From: Streptomyces sp. SID14436
GTDB taxonomy: Bacteria > Actinomycetota > Actinomycetes > Streptomycetales > Streptomycetaceae
Direction of reading: 5' to 3'
Length of the DNA stretch: 50,546 nt
Assembly (NCBI RefSeq): GCF_010548465.1
Contig: NZ_JAAGMD010000657.1
Span: 1-50,546, forward strand
A program made the translations under genes and the position numbers. Below the pieces are notes generated by a model. The model was not told the origin of the DNA, did not search any database, and saw nothing but the letters and a program-made list of their open reading frames with translations. Of the stretch, positions 15,207-23,196 are shown piece after piece (within the stretch, counting starts at the first letter, position 1; every line of letters starts with the position of its first letter).

Positions 15207-16142
15207 ATGAGGGCATGGCAGTTCAACGAGGTCAACGAACCGTTCACGCTGGTCGAGCGCGAGGACCCGAAGCCCGGCGCCGACGAGATCGTCATCGACG
15301 TCAAGGCGTCCGGCCTGTGCCACAGCGACGTGAGCTTCGTCGACGGCACCCTGACCCCCTTGCTGGGCTACAGGCCGATCATCCTGGGCCACGAGACCGC
15401 GGGCGTCGTCAGCGCCGTCGGTGCGGACGTCACCGCCTTCGCCGTCGGCGACCGCGTGGGGATCCCGGCGGTCACCGAGGGCCCCGGAACCGCCGTCGAC
15501 GGCGGCTTCGCGGACAAGGTCGTCGTCAAGGCCGACCTCGTCGTCCGCGTGCCCGACGAGGTCGACTTCTCCCAGGCCGCCCCGGCCATGGACGCCGCCC
15601 GCACGTCCTACCGCGCCCTCGTGACGTTCGGCCGCGTCGAGGCCAGACAGAACGTCGGCATCATCGGATTCGGCGGACTCGGCTCCCTTGGAGCGCAGAT
15701 CGCCAAGGAACTGGGCGCCAACGTCTACGTCGCCGAGATCAACGAAAGGGTCTGGGACGACGCCAAGGACCTCGGCGTCGCGGGCGTGTCCAAGGACATC
15801 CGCGATTTCGAGGACCGCGGCCTCGACGTGATCGTCGACTTCGCCGGCTTCGGCACCACCACGGCCTCCGCCGTCGACGCGATCAAGCACGGCGGCCGCA
15901 TCGTGCAGATCGGGCTGGCCCGCGAGGAGGCCACCCTCTCCATGCAGCAGGTCATCCTCAAGGAGATCACCATCGTCGGCGCCGCCAACGGCGAGAAGTC
16001 GGAGGCCGAGGAGGTGCTCCGGCTCATGGCCGGCGGCAACATCGCGTCGAAGATCGTGCCCATCACGTTCGAGCAGATCCCGGAGTACGTCGACAAGCTG
16101 GCCAAGGGCGAGGTCCCCGGCCGGGCCGTGGCGATCCTCTGA
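15207..16142 (+). CDS. Zinc-type NAD(P)-dependent alcohol dehydrogenase lacking the structural-zinc loop
   Basis: 311 residues; ATG 15207 follows AGGAAGGAG. Catalytic zinc ligands are visible: Cys38 (GLCHSD), His62-Glu63 (LGHETAG) and probably Asp129 (MDAARTSY). The Rossmann motif is GIIGFGGLGSLGA, about 151-163. Typical family members are about 340 residues and have a four-cysteine structural-zinc lobe between residues 90 and 115; here that stretch (GIPAVTEGPGTAVDGGF) is short and cysteine-free. The enzyme should interconvert an alcohol and an aldehyde or ketone in the cytoplasm; its substrate is unknown. It appears to be a single-gene unit, with an operator-controlled promoter before it and a hairpin terminator after it. 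Confidence 0.9.
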   Translation: MRAWQFNEVNEPFTLVEREDPKPGADEIVIDVKASGLCHSDVSFVDGTLTPLLGYRPIILGHETAGVVSAVGADVTAFAVGDRVGIPAVTEGPGTAVDGGFADKVVVKADLVVRVPDEVDFSQAAPAMDAARTSYRALVTFGRVEARQNVGIIGFGGLGSLGAQIAKELGANVYVAEINERVWDDAKDLGVAGVSKDIRDFEDRGLDVIVDFAGFGTTTASAVDAIKHGGRIVQIGLAREEATLSMQQVILKEITIVGAANGEKSEAEEVLRLMAGGNIASKIVPITFEQIPEYVDKLAKGEVPGRAVAIL

Positions 16143-16147
16143 ACCAG

Positions 16148-16180
16148 GAGGAGCACCGGCCGTCGCCGGTCGCGCTCCTC
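16148..16180 (+). terminator. Hairpin terminator of the alcohol dehydrogenase gene
   Basis: An inner stem ACCGGC/GCCGGT with loop CGTC is extended by an outer stem GAGGAGC/GCTCCTC, starting six bases past the stop codon. From 16181 to 16405 I see no gene. Confidence 0.75.
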
Positions 16181-16405
16181 GCTCCACGCAGGCCCGGGAG
16201 GCCGGCATCGTCCCGCCTCCCGGAGGCTTCTCCGCAGTTCCTCGACCAGGTCCCCCGGAAACAAGGTCGTGGGGTCCATGCCTCGCCCCTGATACCGGTC
16301 GGCGGCGGCCAATTCGGCGGGTGGCGTGCGTGATTCACCTGCCGGCGGCTCTCGTGCCTGGGCCATCCGCCGGCCCCCGGTCGGGTCATTCCCACTGCCC
16401 GCGCG

Positions 16406-17677
16406 TCACACGGGCAGTGCGTGCAACTCCGTGCCGTGCAGGGCGAAGACGCGCTTGCCGTCGGTGGCCACCAGCCAGGCGTGGTGGTCGCCGGTCCCGT
16501 CGTTGAACGTCCAGCGCACGTCGCCGGTCTTCGCGTCCATGGCGATGATGCCGCCCTGCTTGTCCAGGTCCGTGGCACCGTAGAGGGTGTCGCCCGCCTT
16601 GACGTACTGCCGCGGCACCTGGAGTCCCGCCGACGCGAGCGCCTCGGACGTCCAGAGCTGCTGACCCGTCTGCGGATCGACGGCCCGCATCGTCCTGGCG
16701 CTGTCGGCGATGTAGAGCACGTTCTCCACGACGGCCGGCTCCTTGAAGAGGGCGAAGTCCGCTGCCTCCAGGGACCATCTCTCCTTGCCGTCGGACAAGT
16801 CGAAGGCCTGGAGCTTCTGCCCCTGCGGGACGATGACCACATCCTGATGGACGGCGAAGAAGCCGTAGTTCGTCTTGGTCGTCTTCTGCGTCCACACCTG
16901 GCTGCCGGTGGCGGTGTCGCGCACGGTGAGGTTCTTCTTGAAGTCGGTGTAGACGAGGTGGCGGCCGCGGACGGCGGCATGGATGCCGTTCTGCATGGTG
17001 CCCAGGTCGCGCTGTTCCTTCCAGGCGAGCCTGCCGGTGGTGCTGTCGAGAGCCGCGATGACATTCGTCCTCGACGAGCCGTCGTCCTCGAGGATCTCGG
17101 CGATGACGTACACCTGCCCGTCGTCCACGGCGATCGGCCGCGGCTGCCGGTAGCCCTCGCCCAGGCGGCTGCGCCAGGTCTCCTTGCCGGAGGCCGGGTC
17201 GTATCCGGTGACGGTGCCGTCGTACTTGTTGCCGGCCAGGTACAGGGTGCCCTTGCCGAGCAGCAGCGGCGCCCCGGGGACGGTGCCGCCCGGCAGGGAC
17301 CACTTCTGGCGGCCGGTCGCGGTGTCGAGGGCGGCCAGGGGGCTGCCGCTGGTGAGGACGACGCCGCCCGCGACCACCAGTTCGTCGTTGTCCCCGTAGG
17401 TCTCGGCCGAGGTCGACTTCGTCCACAGCGGTTTCGGGGCCGTGCCGTCGGTGCCGGCGCCGTCCGCGTCGCCGGAGGCCTTGCCGCCGTCCTTCGGCTT
17501 GTCGGCACCGGCGGCGGGATCCTCGACGTCCACCGCTTCCTCGTCGCAGCCGACGGTGCCCGCGGTCAGTGCGGCCAGGGCGAGACCGCCTCCGGCCAGC
17601 CGGAGCACACGCCGACGGGACGGAGACCTGTAGGTCCCGGACGATCTGTCGTTCGACGTGCTGGCTCGCATCGGCAT
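16406..17677 (-). CDS. Tat-exported PQQ-like beta-propeller lipoprotein
   Basis: 423 residues from ATG 17677 (GGGGG binding site). The N-terminus has a twin-arginine motif (SPSRRRVLRLAG) leading to a lipobox ending TVGC, so the protein is likely folded in the cytoplasm and then lipid-anchored outside. After an acidic spacer, seven or so propeller blades recur with the pattern (A)LDxxTGxxxW: PLAALDTATGRQKW, GYDPASGKETW, ALDSTTGRLAW, VRDTATGSQVW, AVDPQTGQQLW and AMDAKTGDVRW. Propellers of this kind bind PQQ in dehydrogenases or serve as scaffolds (BamB-like); no PQQ-ligand set or catalytic Asp is evident, so a binding role is more likely. A second such lipoprotein is encoded at 23197-24564. Confidence 0.87.
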   Translation of the reverse strand: MPMRASTSNDRSSGTYRSPSRRRVLRLAGGGLALAALTAGTVGCDEEAVDVEDPAAGADKPKDGGKASGDADGAGTDGTAPKPLWTKSTSAETYGDNDELVVAGGVVLTSGSPLAALDTATGRQKWSLPGGTVPGAPLLLGKGTLYLAGNKYDGTVTGYDPASGKETWRSRLGEGYRQPRPIAVDDGQVYVIAEILEDDGSSRTNVIAALDSTTGRLAWKEQRDLGTMQNGIHAAVRGRHLVYTDFKKNLTVRDTATGSQVWTQKTTKTNYGFFAVHQDVVIVPQGQKLQAFDLSDGKERWSLEAADFALFKEPAVVENVLYIADSARTMRAVDPQTGQQLWTSEALASAGLQVPRQYVKAGDTLYGATDLDKQGGIIAMDAKTGDVRWTFNDGTGDHHAWLVATDGKRVFALHGTELHALPV

Positions 17678-18157
17678 TCGCCGTACCCCCGTGAATCGGT
17701 CTGATCTGGAACACGTGCACCACCCTGTGCAACGTGAGCAGGAAGGCCTCGACTCGATATCGAACGTGCGGACCAACCCCTGCGACCAGGAACGTTAGTC
17801 GGTGTCCTGGGCTGCGCCCGCCCACAGATCCCAACTGGGACAGCACCGTGAAGCAATGGAGACAACAGGCACCCACGAGTTCACGGACGCCCTTGGCTGC
17901 GGCGTCCGTGAACACAAGCCGACGGCTGCCCCCGCCGGGACACCCACGGCACCCAGCCGCTTCTGCAAGCTACTGGGAACACCTTTGCGACAGGTGACAG
18001 CAGCAGGCATACTCCAGGTTCTTCGCGATCTTCCGACGCTCCGTCGTCCCACTCCCCCCTCCCTGGAGGACCTCGCCCGATGGGTCAACTCGTGCGTATG
18101 CACCGGTATGTACACGGCTCCGTGACGGTCCTGCGCTGCCGGGGCGGTGCGTGATCC
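17678..18157. other. 480-bp space between divergent genes
   Basis: The stretch separates the propeller lipoprotein gene and the TPR-like gene, which point away from each other. Apart from a strong 13-bp hairpin (17879-17913) I see nothing reliable. An open frame at 17802-18125 on the plus strand has no binding site and no recognisable protein character. Confidence 0.5.
17879..17913. repeat. Perfect 13-bp inverted repeat with nine-base loop
   Basis: GTTCACGGACGCC (17879-17891) pairs completely with GGCGTCCGTGAAC (17901-17913). No annotated gene ends here, so it may belong to an unannotated RNA or be a binding site. Confidence 0.8.
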
Positions 18158-19240
18158 GTGGAGGTCGCACGCGTCGTCGTGATCGCGCTGGTGGCGGCGA
18201 TCGCTGTCGTCGCCTACCGCCGCACCATGGCCGGACCCGCCGCGCCGAGGGGATCCGCGCGACGGGCGCAGGCACTCGGCCTGCTTCCGCGCTCGGCCCA
18301 GAACACCCGGCAGGTCGCCGCTGACCCCCAGCTGGAAGAGGCGCGCGCCGCCGCCTCCCGGGGCGACTGGGAGCCTGCGGCCCAACTGCTGGCCCGGAGC
18401 AGGGAGCTGGGTGACTGGGGGCGCCGCTCCTTCCACGCCGACGTATTGGGCGACCACGAGACCGCGCGTCCCGGGAGTTGGCTGGAGGCATGGGAGACGG
18501 CAGTCGGTCCCGACGACCCCGACGCCGCGTTGATCCGGGCACGCGCGACGGTGTCCCTGGCCTGGCACCTGCGGGGCGCCGCCTGGGCCCGGGAGACCAG
18601 CCGGAAGCAGTTCCAGGAGTTCCACAACGTCCTCGTCCAGGCACCGGCGTTGTGCGCCCGCGCCGCGCAACTCGCCCCGGGCGACCCGTCCCCGTTCGTC
18701 ACCGAGATCTGGGCCGCGCTCGGCCTCGGCGCGTCCCGGGAGCAGATGCGGCAGATCTGGAAGGAGGTGACCGCCCGGGACCCGCACCACTACGGCGCGC
18801 ACCGCGCCGCCCTCCAGTACTGGTGCGCGAAATGGCGCGGGTCGGCGGGCCTGGCCGCCACCTTCGCGCAGGAGGCCGCGGCGACGGCTCCACCCGGCAG
18901 TCTCCTCACCGCACTGCCCCTGATTGCGTGGTACGAGCACCATGACACGACCGCCGAGACGGACGACTTCCGGACGCCCTCTCTCGTCGCCATGGTCGAC
19001 GCCGCTCTGGCCGACGCGGATGCCGCCCCGCAGGACCACCCGGACACGGCATCCCTGCGGCATCTGCTGGCCTACTTCCTCACCCGACAGGGCCGGTACG
19101 ACCTGGCGTTGCAGCAGTTCCGCCTGGTCGACGGCCATGTGGACGCCCTGCCGTGGCGGTACTTCGACAATCCGGCCGCCGTGTACTGCGTGTGGCGGGA
19201 CCGGGCGATCCAGGGCGTGCAGGGGCGGTTCACCTCCTGA
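18158..19240 (+). CDS. Membrane-anchored TPR-like helical protein
   Basis: 360 residues, GTG start. A hydrophobic N-terminus (VARVVVIALVAAIAVVAY, about 3-20) could anchor it in the membrane. The rest is alpha-helical with TPR-like spacing of small residues: AAASRGDWEPAAQLLARSRE, LIRARATVSLAWHLRGAAWA, LCARAAQLAPGDPSPFV and YFLTRQGRYDLALQQFRLVD. Tetratricopeptide-type repeats mediate protein contacts; no catalytic motif is visible and I do not recognise a named family. The binding site before GTG 18158 is poor and the true start could differ slightly. It converges on the two-gene membrane unit at 19352-20235. Confidence 0.75.
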   Translation: MEVARVVVIALVAAIAVVAYRRTMAGPAAPRGSARRAQALGLLPRSAQNTRQVAADPQLEEARAAASRGDWEPAAQLLARSRELGDWGRRSFHADVLGDHETARPGSWLEAWETAVGPDDPDAALIRARATVSLAWHLRGAAWARETSRKQFQEFHNVLVQAPALCARAAQLAPGDPSPFVTEIWAALGLGASREQMRQIWKEVTARDPHHYGAHRAALQYWCAKWRGSAGLAATFAQEAAATAPPGSLLTALPLIAWYEHHDTTAETDDFRTPSLVAMVDAALADADAAPQDHPDTASLRHLLAYFLTRQGRYDLALQQFRLVDGHVDALPWRYFDNPAAVYCVWRDRAIQGVQGRFTS

Positions 19241-19351
19241 GGGTCGTCCGGATGGCGGCTCCCGGCGGCTTCCGGCGGCTTCCGGCGGCTCTCGGCGGCT
19301 CCCCGTGAGCAGGGCCGGGTGAGCGCGGGTCGTGCGCGGCGGACGGGGGGA

Positions 19352-19762
19352 CTACCGCAGCAGCGCGTGCGGGTTACGCACCGCATGCCACAGTCCCGCC
19401 CCCAGCGGGACGACCGTCACGGCGAAGAACACCCAGAAGAGGAACTGTGCGCCCGGCGCGAGTTCGTAGGTCGTGCCGTCCTCCCACAGGCAGTACGCCC
19501 GTGGCGGGAACGGGGTGGAGACGCCGGAGACCTCCCCGTCGCCGATGACGCCCTTCTGGTACGGCTCCCTGGGGCAGGGGGCGGTCTCCGGAAACAGGGA
19601 CGGGTCGTCCGCGACCATGATGACCGCCCAGGTGACGGCACCCAAGGGCACCGCCCAGAACGTCGAGGTCCGTACCCACAGCGGCAGGTGGGGATGCACC
19701 AGCAGGCCGCGCAGTGCGACCCAGCCGACCACCAGGACGGCGAAGACGCACAGCAGCGTCAT
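19352..19762 (-). CDS. Small membrane protein, 136 residues
   Basis: Three hydrophobic segments are visible: MTLLCVFAVLVVGWVAL at the N-terminus, STFWAVPLGAVTWAVIMVA near 33-51, and AQFLFWVFFAVTVVPLGAGL near 104-123. Between the last two is an outside or inside loop with two cysteines and the sequence AYCLWEDGTTYEL. The function is unknown. Its ATG overlaps the stop of the upstream gene (ATGA), so the two are translationally coupled. The neighbour's loop has a similar C-x-x-DGT-x-Y pattern, suggesting the pair are distant paralogues. Confidence 0.75.
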   Translation of the reverse strand: MTLLCVFAVLVVGWVALRGLLVHPHLPLWVRTSTFWAVPLGAVTWAVIMVADDPSLFPETAPCPREPYQKGVIGDGEVSGVSTPFPPRAYCLWEDGTTYELAPGAQFLFWVFFAVTVVPLGAGLWHAVRNPHALLR

Positions 19763-20235
19763 GGCGCCGCCTCTGCCTTGCGGGCGCGGAGCTCGGACGC
19801 GTGGCCCGCGCCGATCGCCAGCACGGCAGTGGTCAGGGCGAGGGACGCCGCCGTCCAGTTCATCCAGACGTAGGCGGAGTCACTGGAGTACACGGTGCCG
19901 TCGTCGCGGACGCAGTCGAAGCGGAGCGGCAGGTAGGAGGAGCGGTGGTGCGAGAGGCCCTGCTTCTCCTCCGGAGAGAATCCGTCGCGGCAGGCCGGGG
20001 CCGGGATCGAGTCCGCCCCGTCGCCGAACGCCTGCTCGGACGACAGGACGGCGAAGAAGCCCAGTGAGTAGACGGCTGCCGCGGCCCAGGCGGTGGCTGC
20101 AGCGGCGCGGCGCAGGAGGTGCCGCGCCCAGGGCTCCGGCCGGCCCGGCAGGGCCATCGCCGCGACGCCTGCCAGGGCGATGAGTGCTCCCACGCCACAG
20201 GCCAGGAAGATCCCCAAACCCATGATCACGCGCAT
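19759..20235 (-). CDS. Small membrane protein, 158 residues, coupled to the next gene
   Basis: Starting from ATG 20235 (GACGGGACG upstream), hydrophobic segments are IMGLGIFLACGVGALIALAG, an alanine-rich second segment (AAAATAWAAAAVYSLGFFAVL) and a third near the C-terminus (NWTAASLALTTAVLAIGAG). The loop between segments two and three holds ACRDGFSPEE and FDCVRDDGTVYSSD, comparable to the loop of the downstream protein. An in-frame GTG at 20277 is an alternative start without a binding site. Function unknown; the two proteins probably form a complex because of the four-base overlap of their genes. Confidence 0.72.
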   Translation of the reverse strand: MRVIMGLGIFLACGVGALIALAGVAAMALPGRPEPWARHLLRRAAAATAWAAAAVYSLGFFAVLSSEQAFGDGADSIPAPACRDGFSPEEKQGLSHHRSSYLPLRFDCVRDDGTVYSSDSAYVWMNWTAASLALTTAVLAIGAGHASELRARKAEAAP

Positions 20236-20320
20236 CACGTCCCGTCGGTGCCTCGTCAAGACGACCGGGCTGGACACACGGCCACGCCGACCCTAGTGCG
20301 CGGCCGATCGGCTCGTGACG

Positions 20321-20378
20321 GTGGGTGGGTGGGGGCCGGGGGTGGGTGGGGGCCGGGGATGGGTGGGGGCGGCCGGGG
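20321..20378 (+). repeat. G-rich 17-bp tandem repeat with G-quadruplex potential
   Basis: Units of TGGGTGGGGGCCGGGG(G/A) start at 20326, 20343 and 20360. Runs of three to five G repeat more than ten times on the plus strand, so intramolecular G-quadruplexes are likely. It lies between the end of the HTH-ATPase regulator gene and the start of the small membrane protein gene. Confidence 0.85.
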
Positions 20379-20395
20379 TCAGGGCGGCGTGCCCG

Positions 20396-23053
20396 TCATG
20401 ATGCGTCTTCCATGGGGCGGGTGTCCCGGGCGTACCGGATGTTTTCGGAGTCCTGGGTGTCCTGGGTGTCCTGGGTGTCCTGGGCGCCCTGGGTGCCCTG
20501 GGTGCCCTGGGTGTTCCTGGTGTTCCCGGCAAGGGGTTGCTGGGGTTGCTGCTGTTCGAAGGCGGTCTCCACCGCCTGACGCAGTCCGACGCCCAGGCCT
20601 TCCCGATAGGCGCGTGCGTATTCGGTTCGGCCGAGCGCCTCGTGGGCGTTGCGGATGCAGCGTTCCCGGTGAGCCGTCAGAGAGGCGAAGCCGAAGAGTC
20701 TCGGGGCGCCAGAAGGGTGCCAGGCACCGTCCACTGCTCCGAGCACCATGGCGGCCAGGCGGGCGTCTCCTTGCGAGGAGAGCACCCAGGCCAGGGTCTC
20801 GCCGAGTGCCGCCTCCCCCATGCACTCGTCGATCTCTCTGATGTGGCGGAGCGCGCGCCGCAGGAAGCGCAGGGCGGTTTCCGGTTCTCCTGCTTCGCCG
20901 TGGTCCACGGCGAGGGCCCACAGCAGATAACAGCGGTGCCACGTGTCGCCCCGTTCCTCGGACATGCGCAGCGCCTGTCCGAGCAGGTCAGCGGATTGGG
21001 GGCGGCGCCCCTGGAGGACGGCGGCGAAGCCGAGTTGGGCGACGCACTGCGGCTGGGTCAGCAACGACGAGCACCAGCGTCCGCCCGCCAGGCATGCGTC
21101 GGCGTACTTCACCGAGGTTTCCGGGTCGTCGGCGACCAGGGCGACGAGGCTGCGCAACTGCCAAAAGGCGGCGGTCAGTTCGTCCCGTTCGGGAGTCTCA
21201 TGCTCGGGTTCGGAGGGGCCGGGCGCGGCGGGGATGCCGCCGAGGGACTGCTCGCCGCGGGTGATCATCTCCTGGGCGCCGGTGTGGTCCCCGTGGAGGA
21301 GCATCAGGAAGCCGGCCACCCAGACGGCCCGGCACCATGCGGCAACCGCCTCGGACGACTCGGACGAAGGGGGCCGCGGATGGCGTTCGAGCAGGGTGCG
21401 CATCCAGCCCGCTCCCTCGCCGACGTTTCCCGACGTCAGACAGTGCAGCCAGAAGCCGGGGGCTGCGCGCAGCACGGCCTCCGGAGGCTCGCCGGCCGGT
21501 GGGTCCGCGGTGACGATCTGGCGCAGGTTGACGTGTTCGGCGCGCAGTCGGCGCAGCCAGCCGGCCTCGCGGGACGAGCCGTACGCGGCGCCCGCCTGCG
21601 CGGCCAGCCCGAGGTACCAGGCGCGGTGGCGCAGCAGTGCCTGCCGGGTCCGGCCGTCTTCCGCGAGGCGTTCCTGTCCGTAGGCGCGCACCGTTTCCAG
21701 CATGTGCAGACGCGTCTGCGCGCCGCCCGCGTCGACGCGGCTCGCCAGCGACTTGTCGACCAGACCGGTCAGGGCCTCGAAGGTGTCGTCCTCGGCGGGC
21801 GGCGAGTCCTCGCCCGTCGCTGTTCGGCCACAGAGCTGCTCGGCGTCGGTGAGCAGCACTCCGCCGGAGCACAGCGACAGTTGCTGCCAGGCCCTGCGTT
21901 CGGCGTCGGTGCACAGCTCGTAGCTCCAGTCGAACAGGGCGCGCAGTGCCTGGTGGCGGGGGTGCACCGTGGGGTCCGAGGCGCCCGGGCCGAGTAACCG
22001 GAACCGGTGGTCGAGCCGCTCCAGCAGTTCGTCGGGTGTCAGTGTGCGCAGCCGTCGTGCGGCGATCTCCAGGGCGAGGGGCAGGCCGTCCAGCCGCCGG
22101 CACACGCTTGCGACGACGTGCCGGTTGGCTTCGGTGATGCGGAATCCCGGGGAGGCGGCCTCGGCGCGGTCCGCGAAGAGGGTCATGGCCGGGGAGGGCG
22201 GGGTGTCCTCAGTCACCGACAAGGCCGACGAGGACGCGTCGGGGCGCGCGTGCGCCACGGGCGGCAGGCCCAGCGGCTCGACCGGCAGGACGTGTTCGGC
22301 GCCGACGTCGAGGGGTTGCCGGCTGGTGGCGAGGATCCGCAGGCCGGGCAGACGGGTGAGGAGGGCGCGCACGGCCCGGGCGGAACCGGCCAGCAGATGC
22401 TCGCAGTTGTCGAGCAGGAGGAGGATCTCCCGCCCCTGCAGTGCCACAGCCAGTGCGCTCGACGCCTCCTGCCCGGACCCCACCTGCACGCCCATGGCGG
22501 AGGCGATCGTCCCGGTGACGGCTTGGTCGTCGTCGAGGTCGGCCAGTTCCACGCAGTGCACGCCGTCCGCGAACCGTCCGGCAACACGGTGGGCGATCCG
22601 CTTGGCCAGCCGCGTCTTGCCGACTCCTCCGGTACCGACCAGCGTGACGAGCCGGAAACGGTCCAACAGCATGCTGCCCGCGGCCATCTCGGCCTCGCGG
22701 CCGACGAAGCTGGTGGCCTCCGTGTCACCGAGGCCCTGCGGGACGCCGCCCGCGGCGCTCCCCGGCTCCGCGGGGCCCGGCACCTCTCGTCGTACGCGTT
22801 CCCAGCGGTCCTCCCATCCGCGCGGGTCCCCACCGCAGGCGCGGACGTAGGCACGGAGGACGTCCCGGGTGGGCAGCCGGCGCCCGGCAGCGGCCTGCGA
22901 CAGGGTGCTGGGCGAGAAGTGGGACGCCTCGGCCATCTCGGAGTAGGTGAGACCCGCTCTCTCGCGCAGGGCGCGCAGTCCGAGCGCGAAGCGTTCCAGC
23001 GGACCTGCCTGCGGATCGAGCGGCTGCTCCCGGCGCCCTGGTCTGCCTGCCAC
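20396..23053 (-). CDS. HTH-ATPase-TPR transcriptional regulator (AfsR/LuxR-ATPase-like) with a TTA codon
   Basis: 885 residues from GTG 23053 (GGAGG upstream). Order: an XRE-type HTH (LRALRERAGLTYSEMAEASH and FSPSTLSQAAAG, about 25-70); an NB-ARC/STAND ATPase with Walker A GTGGVGKT at 140-147, Walker B LLLLDNCEHL near 211-220, and the helical-domain mark LFADRAEAASPGF near 292; a TPR-like helical half; and a low-complexity tail of TQG/TQD triplets. Such proteins are nucleotide-controlled switches regulating secondary metabolism or development in Streptomyces. Leu353 (in FRLLGPG) is encoded by TTA at 21997-21995, so translation should depend on the bldA tRNA. No biosynthetic cluster is adjacent, so targets are unknown. 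Confidence 0.88.
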   Translation of the reverse strand: MAGRPGRREQPLDPQAGPLERFALGLRALRERAGLTYSEMAEASHFSPSTLSQAAAGRRLPTRDVLRAYVRACGGDPRGWEDRWERVRREVPGPAEPGSAAGGVPQGLGDTEATSFVGREAEMAAGSMLLDRFRLVTLVGTGGVGKTRLAKRIAHRVAGRFADGVHCVELADLDDDQAVTGTIASAMGVQVGSGQEASSALAVALQGREILLLLDNCEHLLAGSARAVRALLTRLPGLRILATSRQPLDVGAEHVLPVEPLGLPPVAHARPDASSSALSVTEDTPPSPAMTLFADRAEAASPGFRITEANRHVVASVCRRLDGLPLALEIAARRLRTLTPDELLERLDHRFRLLGPGASDPTVHPRHQALRALFDWSYELCTDAERRAWQQLSLCSGGVLLTDAEQLCGRTATGEDSPPAEDDTFEALTGLVDKSLASRVDAGGAQTRLHMLETVRAYGQERLAEDGRTRQALLRHRAWYLGLAAQAGAAYGSSREAGWLRRLRAEHVNLRQIVTADPPAGEPPEAVLRAAPGFWLHCLTSGNVGEGAGWMRTLLERHPRPPSSESSEAVAAWCRAVWVAGFLMLLHGDHTGAQEMITRGEQSLGGIPAAPGPSEPEHETPERDELTAAFWQLRSLVALVADDPETSVKYADACLAGGRWCSSLLTQPQCVAQLGFAAVLQGRRPQSADLLGQALRMSEERGDTWHRCYLLWALAVDHGEAGEPETALRFLRRALRHIREIDECMGEAALGETLAWVLSSQGDARLAAMVLGAVDGAWHPSGAPRLFGFASLTAHRERCIRNAHEALGRTEYARAYREGLGVGLRQAVETAFEQQQPQQPLAGNTRNTQGTQGTQGAQDTQDTQDTQDSENIRYARDTRPMEDAS
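20450..20521. repeat. Eight copies of a 9-bp repeat inside the regulator gene
   Basis: Units of the form GTCCTGGGT or GCCCTGGGT run in phase with codons and encode the TQG/TQD/AQD triplets in the C-terminal tail of the regulator. Copy number may vary between strains without shifting the frame. Confidence 0.9.
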
Positions 23054-23196
23054 CTCGGTGTGCCTCCAGGTTGTCCAGTTGATTCATTGATTATGGCCAC
23101 CGCAGCGGAGTGGTGAACAAATCGCGTCAACCGCGATGCTCGTCGTCACCCCCCATGTGTTGCGGGGGCGGACATCGTTACGGAGATACGCAAGTG

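Noticed and set aside
16181..16405. Minus-strand frame starting MDPTTLFPGDLVEELRRSLR-like near 16280
   Set aside because: The frame runs into the antisense of the alcohol dehydrogenase gene and has no good binding site; the 225-bp space does not support a gene.
17802..18125. 107-codon plus-strand ORF
   Set aside because: No binding site, shadow-like composition, no recognised domain, and it contains the perfect hairpin at 17879-17913.
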